A DNA stretch of 64,000 bases from NCBI GenBank assembly GCA_949825065.1, contig OX463854.1, forward strand, positions 10,949,112 to 11,013,111, in the 5' to 3' direction. Within the stretch, counting starts at the first letter, position 1, and each line of letters starts with the position of its first letter. The DNA is from Odontocerum albicorne (lineage: Eukaryota > Arthropoda > Insecta > Trichoptera > Odontoceridae). The notes beneath the pieces are model-generated. The model was given only the letters and a program-made list of their open reading frames with translations. It ran no database searches and had not been told where the DNA came from. This document shows, piece after piece, positions 51,593 through 62,790 of the stretch. The position numbers and the translations under genes were made by a program.

Positions 51593-51672
51593 AGCGGCTT
51601 CCTTGGGATATTAATGTAAGGCTTGTCTTCGGCTTAGAGTTTTCGGGTTTGATTACCAATGATATCCCAAAA
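51593..51672 (+). mobile_element. Decayed SINE A head
   Basis: CAGCGGCTTCCTTGGGATAT, GGCTTGTCTTCGGCTTAGAG and TTTCGGGTTTGATTACCAAT resemble the A/B-box head. Confidence 0.45.
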
Positions 51673-51680
51673 AATTAAAG

Positions 51681-51900
51681 GATCCAAGTCTGGTTAGATG
51701 GATATTAAAACATATATCCATGTTAAAAATTAAAAGATCCAAGTCTGGTTAGATGGATATTAAGACATATATCCATGTTAAAAATGAAAGGATCCAAATC
51801 TGTTTAGATGGATATTAAGACATATATTCATGCTAAAAATTAAAGGATCTAAGTCTGGTTAGATGGATATTAAGACATATATCCATGTTAAAAATAAAGT
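51681..51900 (+). repeat. 55-bp tandem repeat, 4 units
   Basis: GATCCAAGTCTGGTTAGATG at 51681, 51736, 51791 and 51846, each with ACATATATCCATGTTAAAAA. It lies directly after the SINE-like head. Confidence 0.9.
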
Positions 51901-52719
51901 TAGCACTGTTAAATATTTCGTATGGTAAGATTTTAAATTTATACCCCCATTGCACCAAAAAGGCTTCTTATACCCAATTCCATATGTCAGGGACAAACAG
52001 TTGATTTAGAAATAATTTTTAACCTCCGCAAGCTCCAAGTTGAAAGTTCAAGCGATAATGGTAGATGGTTTTATAAATAAAACGCTTTAAGAACGTATTA
52101 AAACATGGCCTTGCTAAAACAAAATCTATTAGAAAATTTCAATACTTTTATGGATAGCTTAATTAATTTTTTATTGGTGCATTTTCAATGAAATTGTCCA
52201 ATGTATTGCCGAGAGTTGTCAAATCTTATGAGACTGCAGTTCAGATTTACTGTATTTTCTACCAGTGATTGTATCTTAATTTTTCATATCTGAATATATA
52301 AACCTTTATATTGTGAAGAGTAGAATTATATAAAACATTAGAATACATTAAAACAAAACATACTTTGCTAAAAATGCTGTTGGCTTTGGTTAAATAATAT
52401 AAGATGAATATTATTTTAGAATAATAAACGTTTGTAAAAAAATATTTTGTTGTGATTTACGTTTGATTGTTTAGGTTTTACCAAACCTATAAAGTTACAC
52501 AATCAAAACGAAACTGTCAAAATCAACAAGTTATTTGTATTTTTTTTATCTGCAAGTAAAAAAAATATAATCTTTTTATTATCTAATTGATAATTCAAAA
52601 TGAACTAAAATACTTGGGCATTGATAAATGCTGGTAGAAACCTTTTTATTAAATTAACTTGTACTAAAATATTTAATCTAGTGATGAAGCCTTGTGTGGG
52701 AAAACAGTTTATGAAGAAA
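51901..52719. other. No gene seen
   Basis: AT-rich; nothing supported. Confidence 0.4.
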
Positions 52720-52965
52720 AAGGAATGAGGATGTAATCCAAGAATGCGAATTTAAAGTAGATGTAGTAAGTATGAAAAAATAAACATTGAGATAGTTTAG
52801 ATACGTCAAAAGACTGAGCGATTAAATATATAAAGCAATCTAGTAAAGATGGAACTATAAGTTTTGGAAGGTTAAGAGAAACGTGGCACAACCTAATAAA
52901 TCTAATTCTAAAACTAGACATATTTAATGTTTTGAAGATAGGAGAGAATTTATTCTTTCATTCAC
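52720..52965 (+). pseudogene. LINE-beta ORF2 tail relic
   Basis: ATTGAGATAGTTTAGATACG (LRWF.Y-like), AGACTGAGCGATTAA, GGTTAAGAGAAACGTGGCAC and AACCTAATAAATCTAATTCT correspond to 56765-56990. The order GHV.RM, R-x-x-GRPR-x-x-W fits a LINE ORF2 tail. Confidence 0.55.
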
Positions 52966-52969
52966 TTGT

Positions 52970-53300
52970 ATGTTGCCTCTCAACATATCTGATTGGGTGA
53001 TGCGGGCTTATTTATGCGACTATATAACATTGTCTTCGTCCTTATTTATCCACAATTCAGTTTTAAAAACTCTGGATAAAGTCTTAACTCGAAGTTCGTC
53101 GTCGTAAGTGTTGTAAATACGACGGCACGTAAAGAGAAAACCACCTTTGCACCCGTCTAGAGCGCAATTATTGTTACCACACGAAATTATTTATAACACT
53201 GTAATCTTTTTAAAATATTTTTTAAGTACTATCGGGAATTGAGCCCGGAATATCTTAGGTAGAAATCAAGCAAGCGTCTAACGTTTCGTCCAACGCTTCA
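52970..53300 (-). mobile_element. SINE family B, minus strand
   Basis: GCCTCTCAACATATCTGATT, GGGTGATGCGGGCTT, a body with ACGGCACGTAAAGAGAAAAC, and the reversed head TATCGGGAATTGAGCCCGG. Confidence 0.6.
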
Positions 53301-53304
53301 AAAT

Positions 53305-53884
53305 ACAACACATGATCTATGGTGACGGTTAAAGAGAAAAATGTCAGAATTGAGTAAATTTATTTTCTCTGAGACGATAAAATATTTTTAATATAAGTAT
53401 ATATAGTATTCGCCATAATATCACAACAACGTTTAGAAATAGCTACTAGCTTTGTGCTCTCCTTTATTAATATAAATAACCGTGTATAAACGAAACATTA
53501 AGGACAATACTTTGCCTCTGGAGTTGAGTAACCCTGGATCAACATATGGGAGGTTTCGATTCTGCAGAGCAACTTGCATACGTTCTACAAGTGAACCCAT
53601 GTGTTTTTTTAAATCACAAGATCTATCAAGAAAAATTCAATCCTTCTTGTTCTATGGAAACTTTGTTCCACTAAAAACAAATCTAAATTATTTACTACTA
53701 TAAAATAAGTGATCTACAATTACGTCAGTCTGTTTGGTAAAATTTTGTGATGTACATACATATATTGAATTTCATATACACATCAATGTTAAATAATTTT
53801 TTACAATGCCTTGTAATTACTCTATTTATTATAACTACTGCTTTTTGTATCTCCATGTTTGTCGAAGACAATTTTTCGTATTTT
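53305..53884. other. No gene seen
   Basis: Frame 53482-53703 has no recognised motif; the region is unassigned. Confidence 0.4.
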
Positions 53885-53975
53885 TGTCAATAATTTTAAG
53901 TACTTGTATAACTTGTCATATGTGCATTTGTATATAAAAGATATCGTAGTGTAGTAAATTAAATAAAGGATGATT
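53885..53975 (+). repeat. Dispersed repeat tail, copy 2
   Basis: TCAATAATTTTAAGTACTTG and TGCATTTGTATATAAAAGAT match 2515-2605 and end in TTAAATAAAGG. Confidence 0.55.
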
Positions 53976-54510
53976 CGTATTATTTTTATTTATATTGGTA
54001 TTACTAGTTTAAAAACAAGAAAAATAAAAATGTCATGCGATTTTTAATTTTTTGAGATACTTGTATCAATTGTAATCAATATTAAAAGCATAATTCAAAA
54101 TTTTCGTAAATGCATTAATCCTTAAAAGTTTTCGGGCATCTGGCCAAAGGCAAACAAATAAAACCCGCTTATTATTTTATTGCTGGATGGATACATTGGC
54201 GTATTTTTTAACGGCCTGTACATGCACAAAAATGTCAAATGCAACGTTCCTTTTCATAAATGTATTTTACGACATTTTATGCATCGATCATTGTGATGTT
54301 TTTATGTACTCGTCAACCGTCTCCCTTTTGACAAGGTTTTATGGCTTTCTGCTGAAAAAATGCCGTGAACAGCTGTTGACTATTGGCCATACAGGATCCC
54401 GATCCTTTGAGCAAAGCTGCATTCAAATTCCGAAAGAAATAAAGTCAAAATACTTACACTAGAAAAAGTTGGAATTTTAGGGTTCATTCAATAGCAAATT
54501 GAAAATCGAC
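53976..54510. other. No gene supported; 91-codon open frame
   Basis: The frame at 54187-54462 (MDTLAYFLTACTCTKMSNAT, then CREQLLTIGHTGSRSFEQSC) is cysteine-containing but unlike any family I know; probably fortuitous. Confidence 0.3.
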
Positions 54511-54791
54511 GACCTCCGTGGCCTAGTTGGTAAGACGCTTGTCTTCTAACCCGGAAGTTCTCCTTCTTCTTCTTAAATAATGTAATTTAATCTGAGTACC
54601 AATGCAAATCTAACTCCTATGCTGGTTAGATTTGCATTGGTACTCAGATAAAAAAAAGTAACGGTTTTCAGTTAAAATCTCTTACGCACATTTCTGGTTG
54701 GTGGTTGAGAGAGATTACAGCATGGGAATAAGTCTGCCTGTTTATACTCGTATTGTATACAACGAAAATGTTATATGTTACAATGCAATGC
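54511..54791 (+). mobile_element. SINE family A with internal hairpin insertion
   Basis: The head GACCTCCGTGGCCTAGTTGG is intact. After CCCGGAAGTTCTCC the B box is replaced by a triplet-rich run and a hairpin (54590-54649). Then the body TTTCTGGTTGGTGGTTGAGA and the tail TTGTATACAACGAAAATG resume. Confidence 0.7.
54590..54649. repeat. Perfect 25-bp inverted repeat
   Basis: Arms 54590-54614 and 54625-54649 are exact complements around a 10-bp loop. Each arm contains the octamer ATGCAAAT (POU-domain site) in opposite orientations. Confidence 0.9.
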
Positions 54792-54949
54792 AAATTGAAT
54801 TTGTACATTCCCTTATTGCCAAATTACTGATGATCGTCAACGATCGTACGTAACGCTGGATCGTCACATATGGCAACTCAAGAGTAGACACCAAGGCAGG
54901 TACTAAAAACTAGTATAATAATATCATAAATATAGGCAAAAAAGGCCTG
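54792..54949. other. No gene seen
   Basis: Unassigned spacer. Confidence 0.4.
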
Positions 54950-55045
54950 GAAATAGGAATTGGAAAGGAATCCACCGGAAATTGAAAGCAAGATGCCTAA
55001 TTGCGCAGTAAGTATGCTAACCGCTAGACTACAGTACCGATGTAA
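54950..55045 (-). mobile_element. tRNA-like SINE head, minus strand, separate family
   Basis: The reverse complement contains GTAGTCTAGCGGTTAGCATA and, further on, GCTTTCAATTTCCGGTGG, an A box with a weak B box. The GTAGTCTAGCGGTTAG head is tRNA-like. Confidence 0.45.
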
Positions 55046-55119
55046 CCATACATTTAAAAAAATATGTATTCAATGCCAAATACATAAAAAGTAATGAAGC
55101 AAGTTATCGGTACCAATAC

Positions 55120-55525
55120 CAAGTCAAATTTGTAGACGTGGAGAAAGACTGAAAATAGACGAATAAATGCTGTAAAAATGGGTGAACTGAGAAGAATTCA
55201 TGGGCAGATAATTTATGACAAATTATGCAACGAAGAGATTAAGGGATGAACGTAAACTTAAGACTGTAGAAATTAACTAAGATTAGCCCACCCTGAGATG
55301 TAAATTAGTACAGCAAATATACAATGCAAATGTACGTGTAAGGTGGCTAGAAGAAAATCGAATAAAGTATGGTTGGATCAAGGGAAATATATTTAAAAAA
55401 ATGGTTATTTAAAAAGTCAGAGAAATTGTAGGAGCTGCATGGTAAGGTGTATAGATGTACAAGACAAGGCAAAATATGTGTGTCGCGATACGAAAATATA
55501 GCAATCAATCCTCTTTGTCTACCCC
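55120..55525 (+). pseudogene. LINE-alpha ORF2 tail relic
   Basis: GAATAAATGCTGTAAAAATG (INAVKM), AACTGAGAAGAATTCATGGG (LRRIHG), GGTTGGATCAAGGGAAATAT and TGTGTCGCGATACGAAAATA follow the order of the longer copy at 25085. Frame-broken. Confidence 0.6.
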
Positions 55526-55639
55526 AAAAGATAAAAAAGTCATTGTATTTATATACCTTGTTTTGATCGGTAATTAAGTTCGTAGTATTTTTAATTTGCG
55601 AACTTTTTCAAACTTATAAATTGCAGTTGACACACAACT

Positions 55640-55890
55640 ATGTTAGTGTACACGTCTCCATAAAATTTATTTTACTTCTATCAATCTTCTGATAAGTCCA
55701 AATTTCACTCCCAAACGTTAAAGTAGAAGTGAAAGTGGACTTATTATAAAATCACCATTATTTATTGTCACTGTCACAATAAAAGTACGGCTTTTTTATA
55801 TTATGCTAAATTCTCCGTTTATTTTGATCTTTGTCGCTATCTTTCTTTCAATACCCATTTCAACCACAATAAAGTCAAATTGAAAAATGT
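55640..55890 (-). pseudogene. LINE-alpha relic, minus strand
   Basis: TCCAAATTTCACTCCCAAAC and TTTCTTTCAATACCCATTTC resemble the part of the minus-strand copy around 20870-21120. Confidence 0.4.
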
Positions 55891-56239
55891 CAAGTTGTCA
55901 AAAAAAAAATATTGGACCACCACACGGAACCGTATTTTCGGACTGTAATTATTGTTTTAACAACTGTAATTGCTAATGATACATGAATTCCAGTGCGTAG
56001 TATCCCTAGAAATACACTTAAAAATACATTACAGAAGGATATGTATTATTCAGTAATTTTTTTATCGCTGTACGTATTTTTACGTACGTCAATTCAAGTT
56101 TTTTTTTTGAAATTCCAGTTTTTATTCCGTTTTTGTTATTTATTTATCATTACAATTGTTAAAAAGTTAAAGAAAATTTGAAAAGCTGAGATTATTAGAT
56201 GGTTACGTCATAATTCATAAGGAAAATTATTATACAGGA
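55891..56239. other. No gene seen
   Basis: AT-rich; nothing supported. Confidence 0.4.
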
Positions 56240-56355
56240 GAATTCTGCTATTAAAGTAGTATTTTCTCAGATGATGAAAGGGTTACAAGGGATATCAAAT
56301 GGCATGTAGCGATAGGAAACAAAGTTAATGGAGCACTAAAATAAATATACTCGAA
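56240..56355 (+). pseudogene. LINE-alpha reverse-transcriptase thumb relic
   Basis: One frame reads SSIFSDDERVTRDIKWHVAI then GNKVNGAL, matching the GS(M/I)F...DIE.R...G.KVNGAL stretch of the copy at 25085. Confidence 0.6.
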
Positions 56356-56403
56356 CCCGACAGTGCCAAAATTTACTAAGATGATAATACACTTATAGAA
56401 AGG

Positions 56404-56540
56404 CTTAAGGCCTGGAGTTCAAACAGCCCAAAAAGTTGTCAGTACTTTCACAGAAAACTTTTATTGCATCATAACTATCCTTTAACGCCACTCTATCGGA
56501 GTAGCCAATAGGTCCAATAGGAGTAGCCAAAATGTACCGA
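56404..56540 (+). repeat. Dispersed repeat S, copy 2
   Basis: AAGGCCTGGAGTTCAAACAG and AACTATCCTTTAACGCCACT match 18605-18730. Confidence 0.5.
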
Positions 56541-56606
56541 TGGTAGGCTAATTAGAGATTTCTTATTAACTCGATTATCATAGCAGTACATAGAATTGAT
56601 CGACAT

Positions 56607-56700
56607 TCTGTATACAATGTAAATGTTTAATACAATCAGGAATCAAACCCTAAACTCTGAGGTGGTATGCATCTTACGAACTAAACCCCGTCAGTCAACA
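56607..56700 (-). mobile_element. SINE family A, minus strand, body deleted
   Basis: A tail remnant (TTCTGTATACAATGTAAATG) sits directly next to the reversed head (AGGAATCAAACCCTAAACTC, TCTTACGAACTAAACCCCGT). Confidence 0.55.
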
Positions 56701-56764
56701 TATATTAGTATCATTTAAATTTTTATTTTAAGAGTATCAAACATTGTGAGAATTAGGATATAAG

Positions 56765-57035
56765 AAAAAAAAGATGCAGCGCTTGTTATGAAGAAAGGAG
56801 AATTTAGATGATTCCGTCACGTAGACAGAATGCATGATGAGAAATTTTCAAAATTAATCTTTATGAGTAGTCTAGATGATACGAGAATTTTAGGAAGACC
56901 TTGAAAAACATGGCGCAACCAAATTATTCAAACTCTGAAAGAGGAAAGATTGAATTTTAGTAGGAGAGTATGCATGCCGTGGTGTATGAACGTGGCAAAA
57001 AACGAAATATGTGTGCCAGAATATAATAAAGTGAA
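56765..57035 (+). pseudogene. LINE-beta ORF2 tail relic
   Basis: Translation pieces: FRHVDRMHDEKFSKLIFMSS, then LDDTRILGRP, KTWRNQIIQTLKEERLNF. The R-HV-RM-D-K and GRP-x-x-W-x-x-Q motifs fit a LINE ORF2 tail. A duplicate AATAGGGACATATA(A/G)TGTGA follows. Confidence 0.6.
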
Positions 57036-57987
57036 TATATGTTTTATTTTTCTTTCCCAATAGGGACATATAATGTGACAATAGGGACATATAGTGTGAC
57101 AATGATCATCCAAATTTTTTTAACTATGTGAATTTTTTTTTAAGAGTTGAAAATGTTTGGTGAATCACATAATTAACATTTAAGTAAGTGATTTTAAGTT
57201 GTACCCCTTGACAGTTCATTTGTATGTACTTTTTGCATAATATGCCCTTTTCGCAATTTATAACATGTCTTATTATTTTCTATAAAACTTTTAATCAACC
57301 GCAGTTGCATTTACATTACGTTTTTTTATGATAAGAACAATTTCACAATAGTCCCTGTACGACCATTAGCACTTTGAATTTTTTACAAACTTTTAATAGC
57401 GGAGAATCACACTATGTGCGGATTTGGACGTTTATGCGCAAGCCGTTTTTACGCAGGGTCGTTTCAGTTCAGGAACATTTCAAAGCTGGGAAGTATATGT
57501 GCATAATGTTTTTTCTTTGTGACACTTATACGCGAAATAACGTGAAATGAAATGCGATTGATTTTTTTCCAATCTATTAAAAATTATGTTTTCTGATATC
57601 GATGACTGATGAGAGCTTCCCTCAAAATATATATTTTTCATGAAATTTATAAAATAAGGTTTACATGCCAACAGCTTTCCCTCAACATATTTTTTACACG
57701 ACTCTTCAGCAGGCGGATGTCTATCGAAAAGATTGAGTGAACTCTATCGAAAAAATCGAGTGTCCATGAAAAAATTACCTCTGAATATTTATAAAAAAAC
57801 ATGTACATTTTTGGGAATGGATATTGAACAGTTAAGGAACTAACTTTCCTCATCTCCAATTATCGATCACTTAAATATTTTATAATTTTTTCCAGCTCAT
57901 TTAAGACTTAAATGTACGTCAATATTCAAAAAGGGCCTAATACACAATTTACGAGTTCTGAAATAATTGGAGAAACATCACGTTGCT
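57036..57987. other. No gene seen
   Basis: AT-rich. Minus-strand frames at 57480-57859 lack recognisable motifs. Confidence 0.4.
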
Positions 57988-58172
57988 TTGTGTGGGCTTA
58001 CATGCTAGTTGGTAAGATCGGGTTCCATTCCCATTGGTTCAATTTTTTTTTTAAATGGTTCCAGTCTGGTTCTCATTTAATATATTTTAGTATCTTGCAG
58101 GTTGGTTGGAATACTTTACCACATAACAGAAATACACCTACCAGGCTGGACATTATACAATTAAAGTATAAA
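57988..58172 (+). mobile_element. SINE family A, plus strand, decayed
   Basis: GTGTGGGCTTACATGCTAGT then TGGTAAGATCGGGTTCCATT (anticodon arm deleted), TGCAGGTTGGTTGGAATACT, tail CTACCAGGCTGGACATTATA. Confidence 0.6.
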
Positions 58173-59124
58173 ATATATTTTTTATACCAAGATTTAACCA
58201 TAATAATAAAAAAATATTAATATTTTAGCACGTACTGGATTGCATAACGTTTTTTTGATTAATTAAAAAGATATAAAATGGTATTTTGAGGGTAAGGTTC
58301 TATTTGCAAATATACGTCCAAATAATTTATTTTCTCAGTGTCATTCAGCGCAGAAATTCCATTGCGCATAAATGTTTTAAGCCGAAACCTTCCTGTTTAT
58401 ACATGTCCGAGACCCCATATTATGGCGTGTTAAAACATGTAGCTTTAACCTTATTAATCAACCTACCTAGGAATTTTATTACAGTCCATTAAAATAAATG
58501 TGATATATCAAAGTTTTAGTAATTGAAAACCATAAAGACATAATTTATGAGATTATTTGAACTTCCACAAATAATTTAGTTTTGACTTCTAAAATGACAA
58601 CTAGATACTTTTCTTGAAAACAGTTATTTCCATAAATTCATTCAAACTGAAGTGAAAAAATCTTACAGTAACTTGGTCTGAGTTTTCGAGTAACCCGAAA
58701 ATCTTAAAAAAAAAGGGCAATACATCATCATCACCATCAGACCATATCATTAGATAGTGGAATATCTCTTCGATTGGGTGTCCGCTTTTTTTGCTTAGGA
58801 GTAATTTAGTTAATCCATCCCCGTCCTTATCAGTCTTGTTTGTATGTTCCAGATAATTATTTGAGACAACGCACCCAAAGATTGTTCTATCAACCTATAA
58901 GTCTAACCAACCTGCCTTTGGAGATACCGGTAGGTAGATCAGTCACACCTTTTAACCGTGTGTATCTATATGGACTTATTTCATGTGTCACTCAGCGACT
59001 TTAGGAAAAATCTCTTAAATTTAATGTAGCGCTTGAAATATATTTTTTTAATATTATGTAACATGCTATATCTTGTCGTTATGTTTTAGTGTAACATATC
59101 CCTATAGGGGTAAACAGAAATAAC
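58173..59124. other. No gene seen
   Basis: Unassigned. 58720-59000 is less AT-rich but has no recognised frame. Confidence 0.4.
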
Positions 59125-59295
59125 AGATCTACAATTCATTCTATTCTAGCATACACATTTCACTTCTACCACTTCATTCATCTCGTCATGCATATTCTTC
59201 TACTGTAAAGGCTTTCACTCTTCGCTTTTTCAGAATTTAATCGTGCCATGTTTATCTATGCCTTTTCAAACTTTTCGTTTCTTCTGTACTAGTAT
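59125..59295 (-). pseudogene. LINE-alpha tail relic, minus strand
   Basis: CACTTCATTCATCTCGTCAT, TATTCTTCTACTGTAAAGGC and AATCGTGCCATGTTTATCTA resemble 31190-31330. Confidence 0.45.
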
Positions 59296-59328
59296 GGTAG
59301 GAATGTACGAATTGCAGTATGTATAGAT

Positions 59329-59793
59329 CAAGGGTGGGCATACATGAGGTCAACGAGAGCAACATTCTGGATTTTCATATATATAAAGAGCCTCACCATA
59401 GTCCCGTTCTCACGTAGTATTAAATACACTAATTCTAATTTATCACATATTCTACACAAATCTTAATTGCTATATAAAGTATAAAAAATACACATATAAG
59501 AAAATATAAAAATCGCGCAGAATACGGTTTGCGCACATAAAGAGGCAGGAGATGCGCGCGCACCCTATACATTGAAATCACAGCACTCACGTTTACACCA
59601 ATACTTGCGTCTCTGACAGTTGCATTCATACATGCGCATCTTGTCACTTACAAAATTTAGAAAAGAAAATCGCGAAAATACAAGCATAATGGGGAAATAA
59701 AGTATCTATATTTTTATAAGAGAGATTGGGAGCCGCGCTTGACCCAACGAAGAGCCGCATGCGGCTCTCGTAACCACATTTGCCAACTTCTAG
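59329..59793. mobile_element. hAT-like MITE
   Basis: Ends CAAGGGTGGGCATACATGAG and, reversed at the right, AGAAGTTGGCAAATGTGG. Subterminal GAGCCGCATGCGGCTCTC is a strong palindrome. Flanks GTATAGAT and TATATAGAC are similar but not exact, as for an old 8-bp duplication. No transposase frame. Confidence 0.5.
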
Positions 59794-60767
59794 TATATAG
59801 ACCTTGCAGAAACGAACAATGTTAATCAAGAAATGTATTCTCTCTGTATATCATGATATAATGGTGACGATGATACCTTGAACTTCAAAGAAACTAATAC
59901 TTATCCATATGTATGTTTAACAAAGTATAAAATAACAATACCATTTACCAATATCAATAATTCTTCCCATTTCTTATCGTTTCACACATGTGTGATGTGA
60001 TAAAATAAAACAAATCTTCCTGCAGAGACATTTTATGGTCTTCGTTACCGCCCATCTCCTGCGCTGGGATTGCCTTGGGGTGGGACGGAAAGATAAATAT
60101 TTCCTAGAGAAAAGGATGCAAGTTCAAATCCTGGTTTATTACCTGTAGGGTACGTCAGTGCTCTATGCTAAATGTGGGAATAAACAAAGCCAATGTTTGG
60201 AATCGCATTTGGTTTTATTTATTTTTCTTACACATTGATCCTTACGCATTCTCATTGACGATCTACCAGCTGTTTTTATGTGGAATAAAATGGGTGCTTG
60301 AAAAAAAAACTATAAAAGCTATAAGGATACTCATAAAAGAATTTTTACTTTCATTTACATTCAGAATTTTAATATATCTTATATGTGTATTTAAAGCAGG
60401 AAGCTGAATACTGATGCACTGGATCAAACATTTATGCTAGTCAGAACATGTGACAGGAATAGTTAAAGAAAAAAATGTTGTTTTAATTTCTAGTCGTGAG
60501 AAATAAATGACCAGTTAGTTTGTAAGTATTATATTACAAATTTAGGTAAAGCTGATTGTATCCGTCATATTAAACTCGTAATTTATTTTTCAGACTTTGT
60601 ATTTGTATGTTTGTCTAAAAGTTTTTTTTTCTTAAAATTTGACCAGTACTTATTTATCTGTTGTTTTGTAACAAATAAAACTTTCATTTTTGACAATTAT
60701 AGGTTTTGTTCTAAAAGTGAAATTAAAATAAGAACTTGCATTTATAAGTTCACAATTATCCAGACCA
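59794..60767. other. No gene seen
   Basis: AT-rich; the plus frame 60165-60407 is unsupported. Confidence 0.4.
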
Positions 60768-60775
60768 GGGATCGG

Positions 60776-61169
60776 CAACGTACGGCCCGCAGTCTCTAAG
60801 CGAAATATATATTTTTGGCCCGCGATGTCATGACAATAATTCTGTTCGATTTTGTATTAATATTTCTGTTCCCACTTTACATCCACAAGTCCACGTTTCA
60901 TATGTGACCTAATACTACATCCTAAAATACTGTGTTTCGGTAGGGCATCTACTGCTTTGCGAAATATTGCACTATTTTTTTCAAGAAAACCGCATGAATA
61001 TGCTTAACAATTTTTGGGTCACGTCCCTAAGCGTTGAAGTCACGTTGTAGAAGAAATACCTGTCATCTTAATTATTCTTATATTTATTGTTTTTCCATAT
61101 TAATATTGCCAGTTATCGGCTTACAGGCATTGCTACTGGCCCTCGAGAGAAAAAAGTTGCTAGCTCCTG
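60776..61169. mobile_element. hAT-like MITE with 8-bp target duplication
   Basis: 394 bp. Left end CAGGGATCGGCAACGTACGG; right end, reversed, CAGGAGCTAGCAACTTTTTT. Flanks ATCCAGAC (60768-60775) and CTCCAGAC (61170-61177) match at 7 of 8 bases, the length produced by hAT transposases. No coding capacity. Confidence 0.7.
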
Positions 61170-61263
61170 CTCCAGACCACTTTGCAGAGAATCGGAGCAG
61201 ATATTTAAAGTACTCAACATGATTAAAAACTTAAGTCAAAAATTTAAATATATTAATCTAATT

Positions 61264-61447
61264 ATTTATAGTTAAGGCATTAACATTGTGGAGGTTTCAA
61301 GACATTGTAATTTGTTTTATCAAACACTGTTTATTCCATTTTTTTAGTATTATTTGTGCTCCCCTGATGATGAGGTGAAAGCCTTGAAACCGGTAGGGTT
61401 ATACCGTTACAAAAAGTGGAATAAACAGTGTTTGATAAAACAAATTA
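61264..61447. mobile_element. Palindromic repeat P2, copy 4
   Basis: The left extension TAGTTAAGGCATTAACATTG matches, inverted, the right extension of copies 1 and 2. Then TTTTATCAAACACTGTTTAT, GTGCTCCCCTGATGATGAGG, AAACCGGTAGGGTTATACCG and GTGTTTGATAAAACAAATTA. Confidence 0.8.
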
Positions 61448-61449
61448 CG

Positions 61450-61869
61450 ATATATTAATTAATTTTATTATTAGCTTGATTTGATTTCGGTCATGGTGGA
61501 AGGATTGGCCAGTACACGTGATGCAACTGTTTCCAAGCATGCCTGACGTTTTCTAAGTCGGGGTTATTTTTTTTAGATTCTTTTCTTCTTTCATGTATCT
61601 TTTAAATTCAAAACACTTTTATTAATTTTAGCGCCGTTGTGGAGCCTGTCGGTGGCAACTATTTACTATAAACCATATGGAGGTCTCTTAATCGCCTAAG
61701 CTACCCCGCTAGTAAGATAATCAACTCGCAGAATAATCACAACTATGCATGTGTGGTGATATTCAAACAATGTCACATCTGATGTTTGGCCCGGAGTGCT
61801 AGGATAACAACTCGGAACACGACCTGCATAAGGAAAGCCCCAGTTGGACCTTTTGGGTTGATAGCAAAT
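61450..61869. other. Unassigned, less AT-rich
   Basis: CGGTGGCAACTATTTACTAT and following sequence up to the LINE-zeta relic; no frame recognised. Confidence 0.35.
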
Positions 61870-62175
61870 ATGTCTAGTGTTGTTGACACAATTGTAATGA
61901 AATAAGTGATTTAGTCCATCTTAATAAGTATATCATAATCATAGTCATCCAGAGTCGATCCACTGCTGAATGAAAGTCTCCCGAAGTTGACTCCAAATAA
62001 TTTGATATTTTGCTCGTTGATGCCATGTGATGCTGCTCTCTGATTTCCTCTTCAGACTTCTTTTGAGCCTCTTTATGCTTCTTGGGTACCATTGGATTAT
62101 TCCGGACGTCCAATGGGAATCTGACATTCTGGCTACGTGTCCCGCGCATTGCCACTTCATTTTCTTGCACACTTT
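61870..62175 (-). pseudogene. LINE-zeta (RTE-like) ORF2 C-terminus
   Basis: The minus frame 62172-61945 reads KMKWQCAGHVARMSDSHWTS, then IIQWYPRSIKR, and ends LRETFIQQWIDSG before a stop. The W-AGH(V/I)AR-D-RWT-I-W-PR pattern and the F(I)QQW-D-G terminus are characteristic of RTE-like LINE tails. It carries small deletions in the basic stretch (RRRGRP lost). Confidence 0.7.
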
Positions 62176-62179
62176 AAAT

Positions 62180-62590
62180 ACGTATTCCCCATTTGTTTTT
62201 TTGCAAATCTAGGTGTTTCGTTTACGTTTAAATTAATAAGAATATATCTTTACGTATATTCTGATTCAAGTGCGAGTATTTGGCAGCAAAATAAAATATA
62301 TAATACGAGTATATGTAAATATTTATATAAAATGTTAGGCTAAAATTTGCCGTTTCCATCACGAGTAATTGGGAATGAATGTTGAGTAAAATTTGAACAT
62401 TTCCAACTTTCCACTAATGACCTACTATGTGTGTAAATAATATATCGTAATGAATTCAAAATCTATTAATTCGGGAAAGCACATAATTAAAACGGCTACA
62501 AGGTTTGGAATTGCATAAAGTTTTACAGTATACATAGAACTGCAAATATTGCTATCATGTACTAAATATAAAATAACCTAGAGCTCGCAA
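62180..62590. other. No gene seen
   Basis: AT-rich; nothing supported. Confidence 0.4.
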
Positions 62591-62790
62591 TATGTATTAC
62601 ACTTTTGCTGTATACAGTGCAATCTGGTGGGATAATTAATATGAGACAATCTCTTTCAAGCAACTAGAAAAAGTTTAAAGAGGTTTAAGTGAATATGACC
62701 AGACTGAAACCCTTTGTAAAGATAGGGTAACAGTGGAAATCAAACCCCTAACCCCTGGGCTGGGAGACAGGCGTCTCATCGAACAATATA
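62591..62790 (-). mobile_element. SINE family A, minus strand
   Basis: TATGTATTACACTTTTGCTG, ACAGTGCAATCTGGTGGGAT, GGAAATCAAACCCCTAACCC and GGGAGACAGGCGTCTCATCG: reversed tail, B box and head. Confidence 0.75.

Noticed and set aside
54187..54462. 91-codon frame with several cysteines
   Set aside because: No signal peptide pattern, domain or homologue that I can name; treated as fortuitous.
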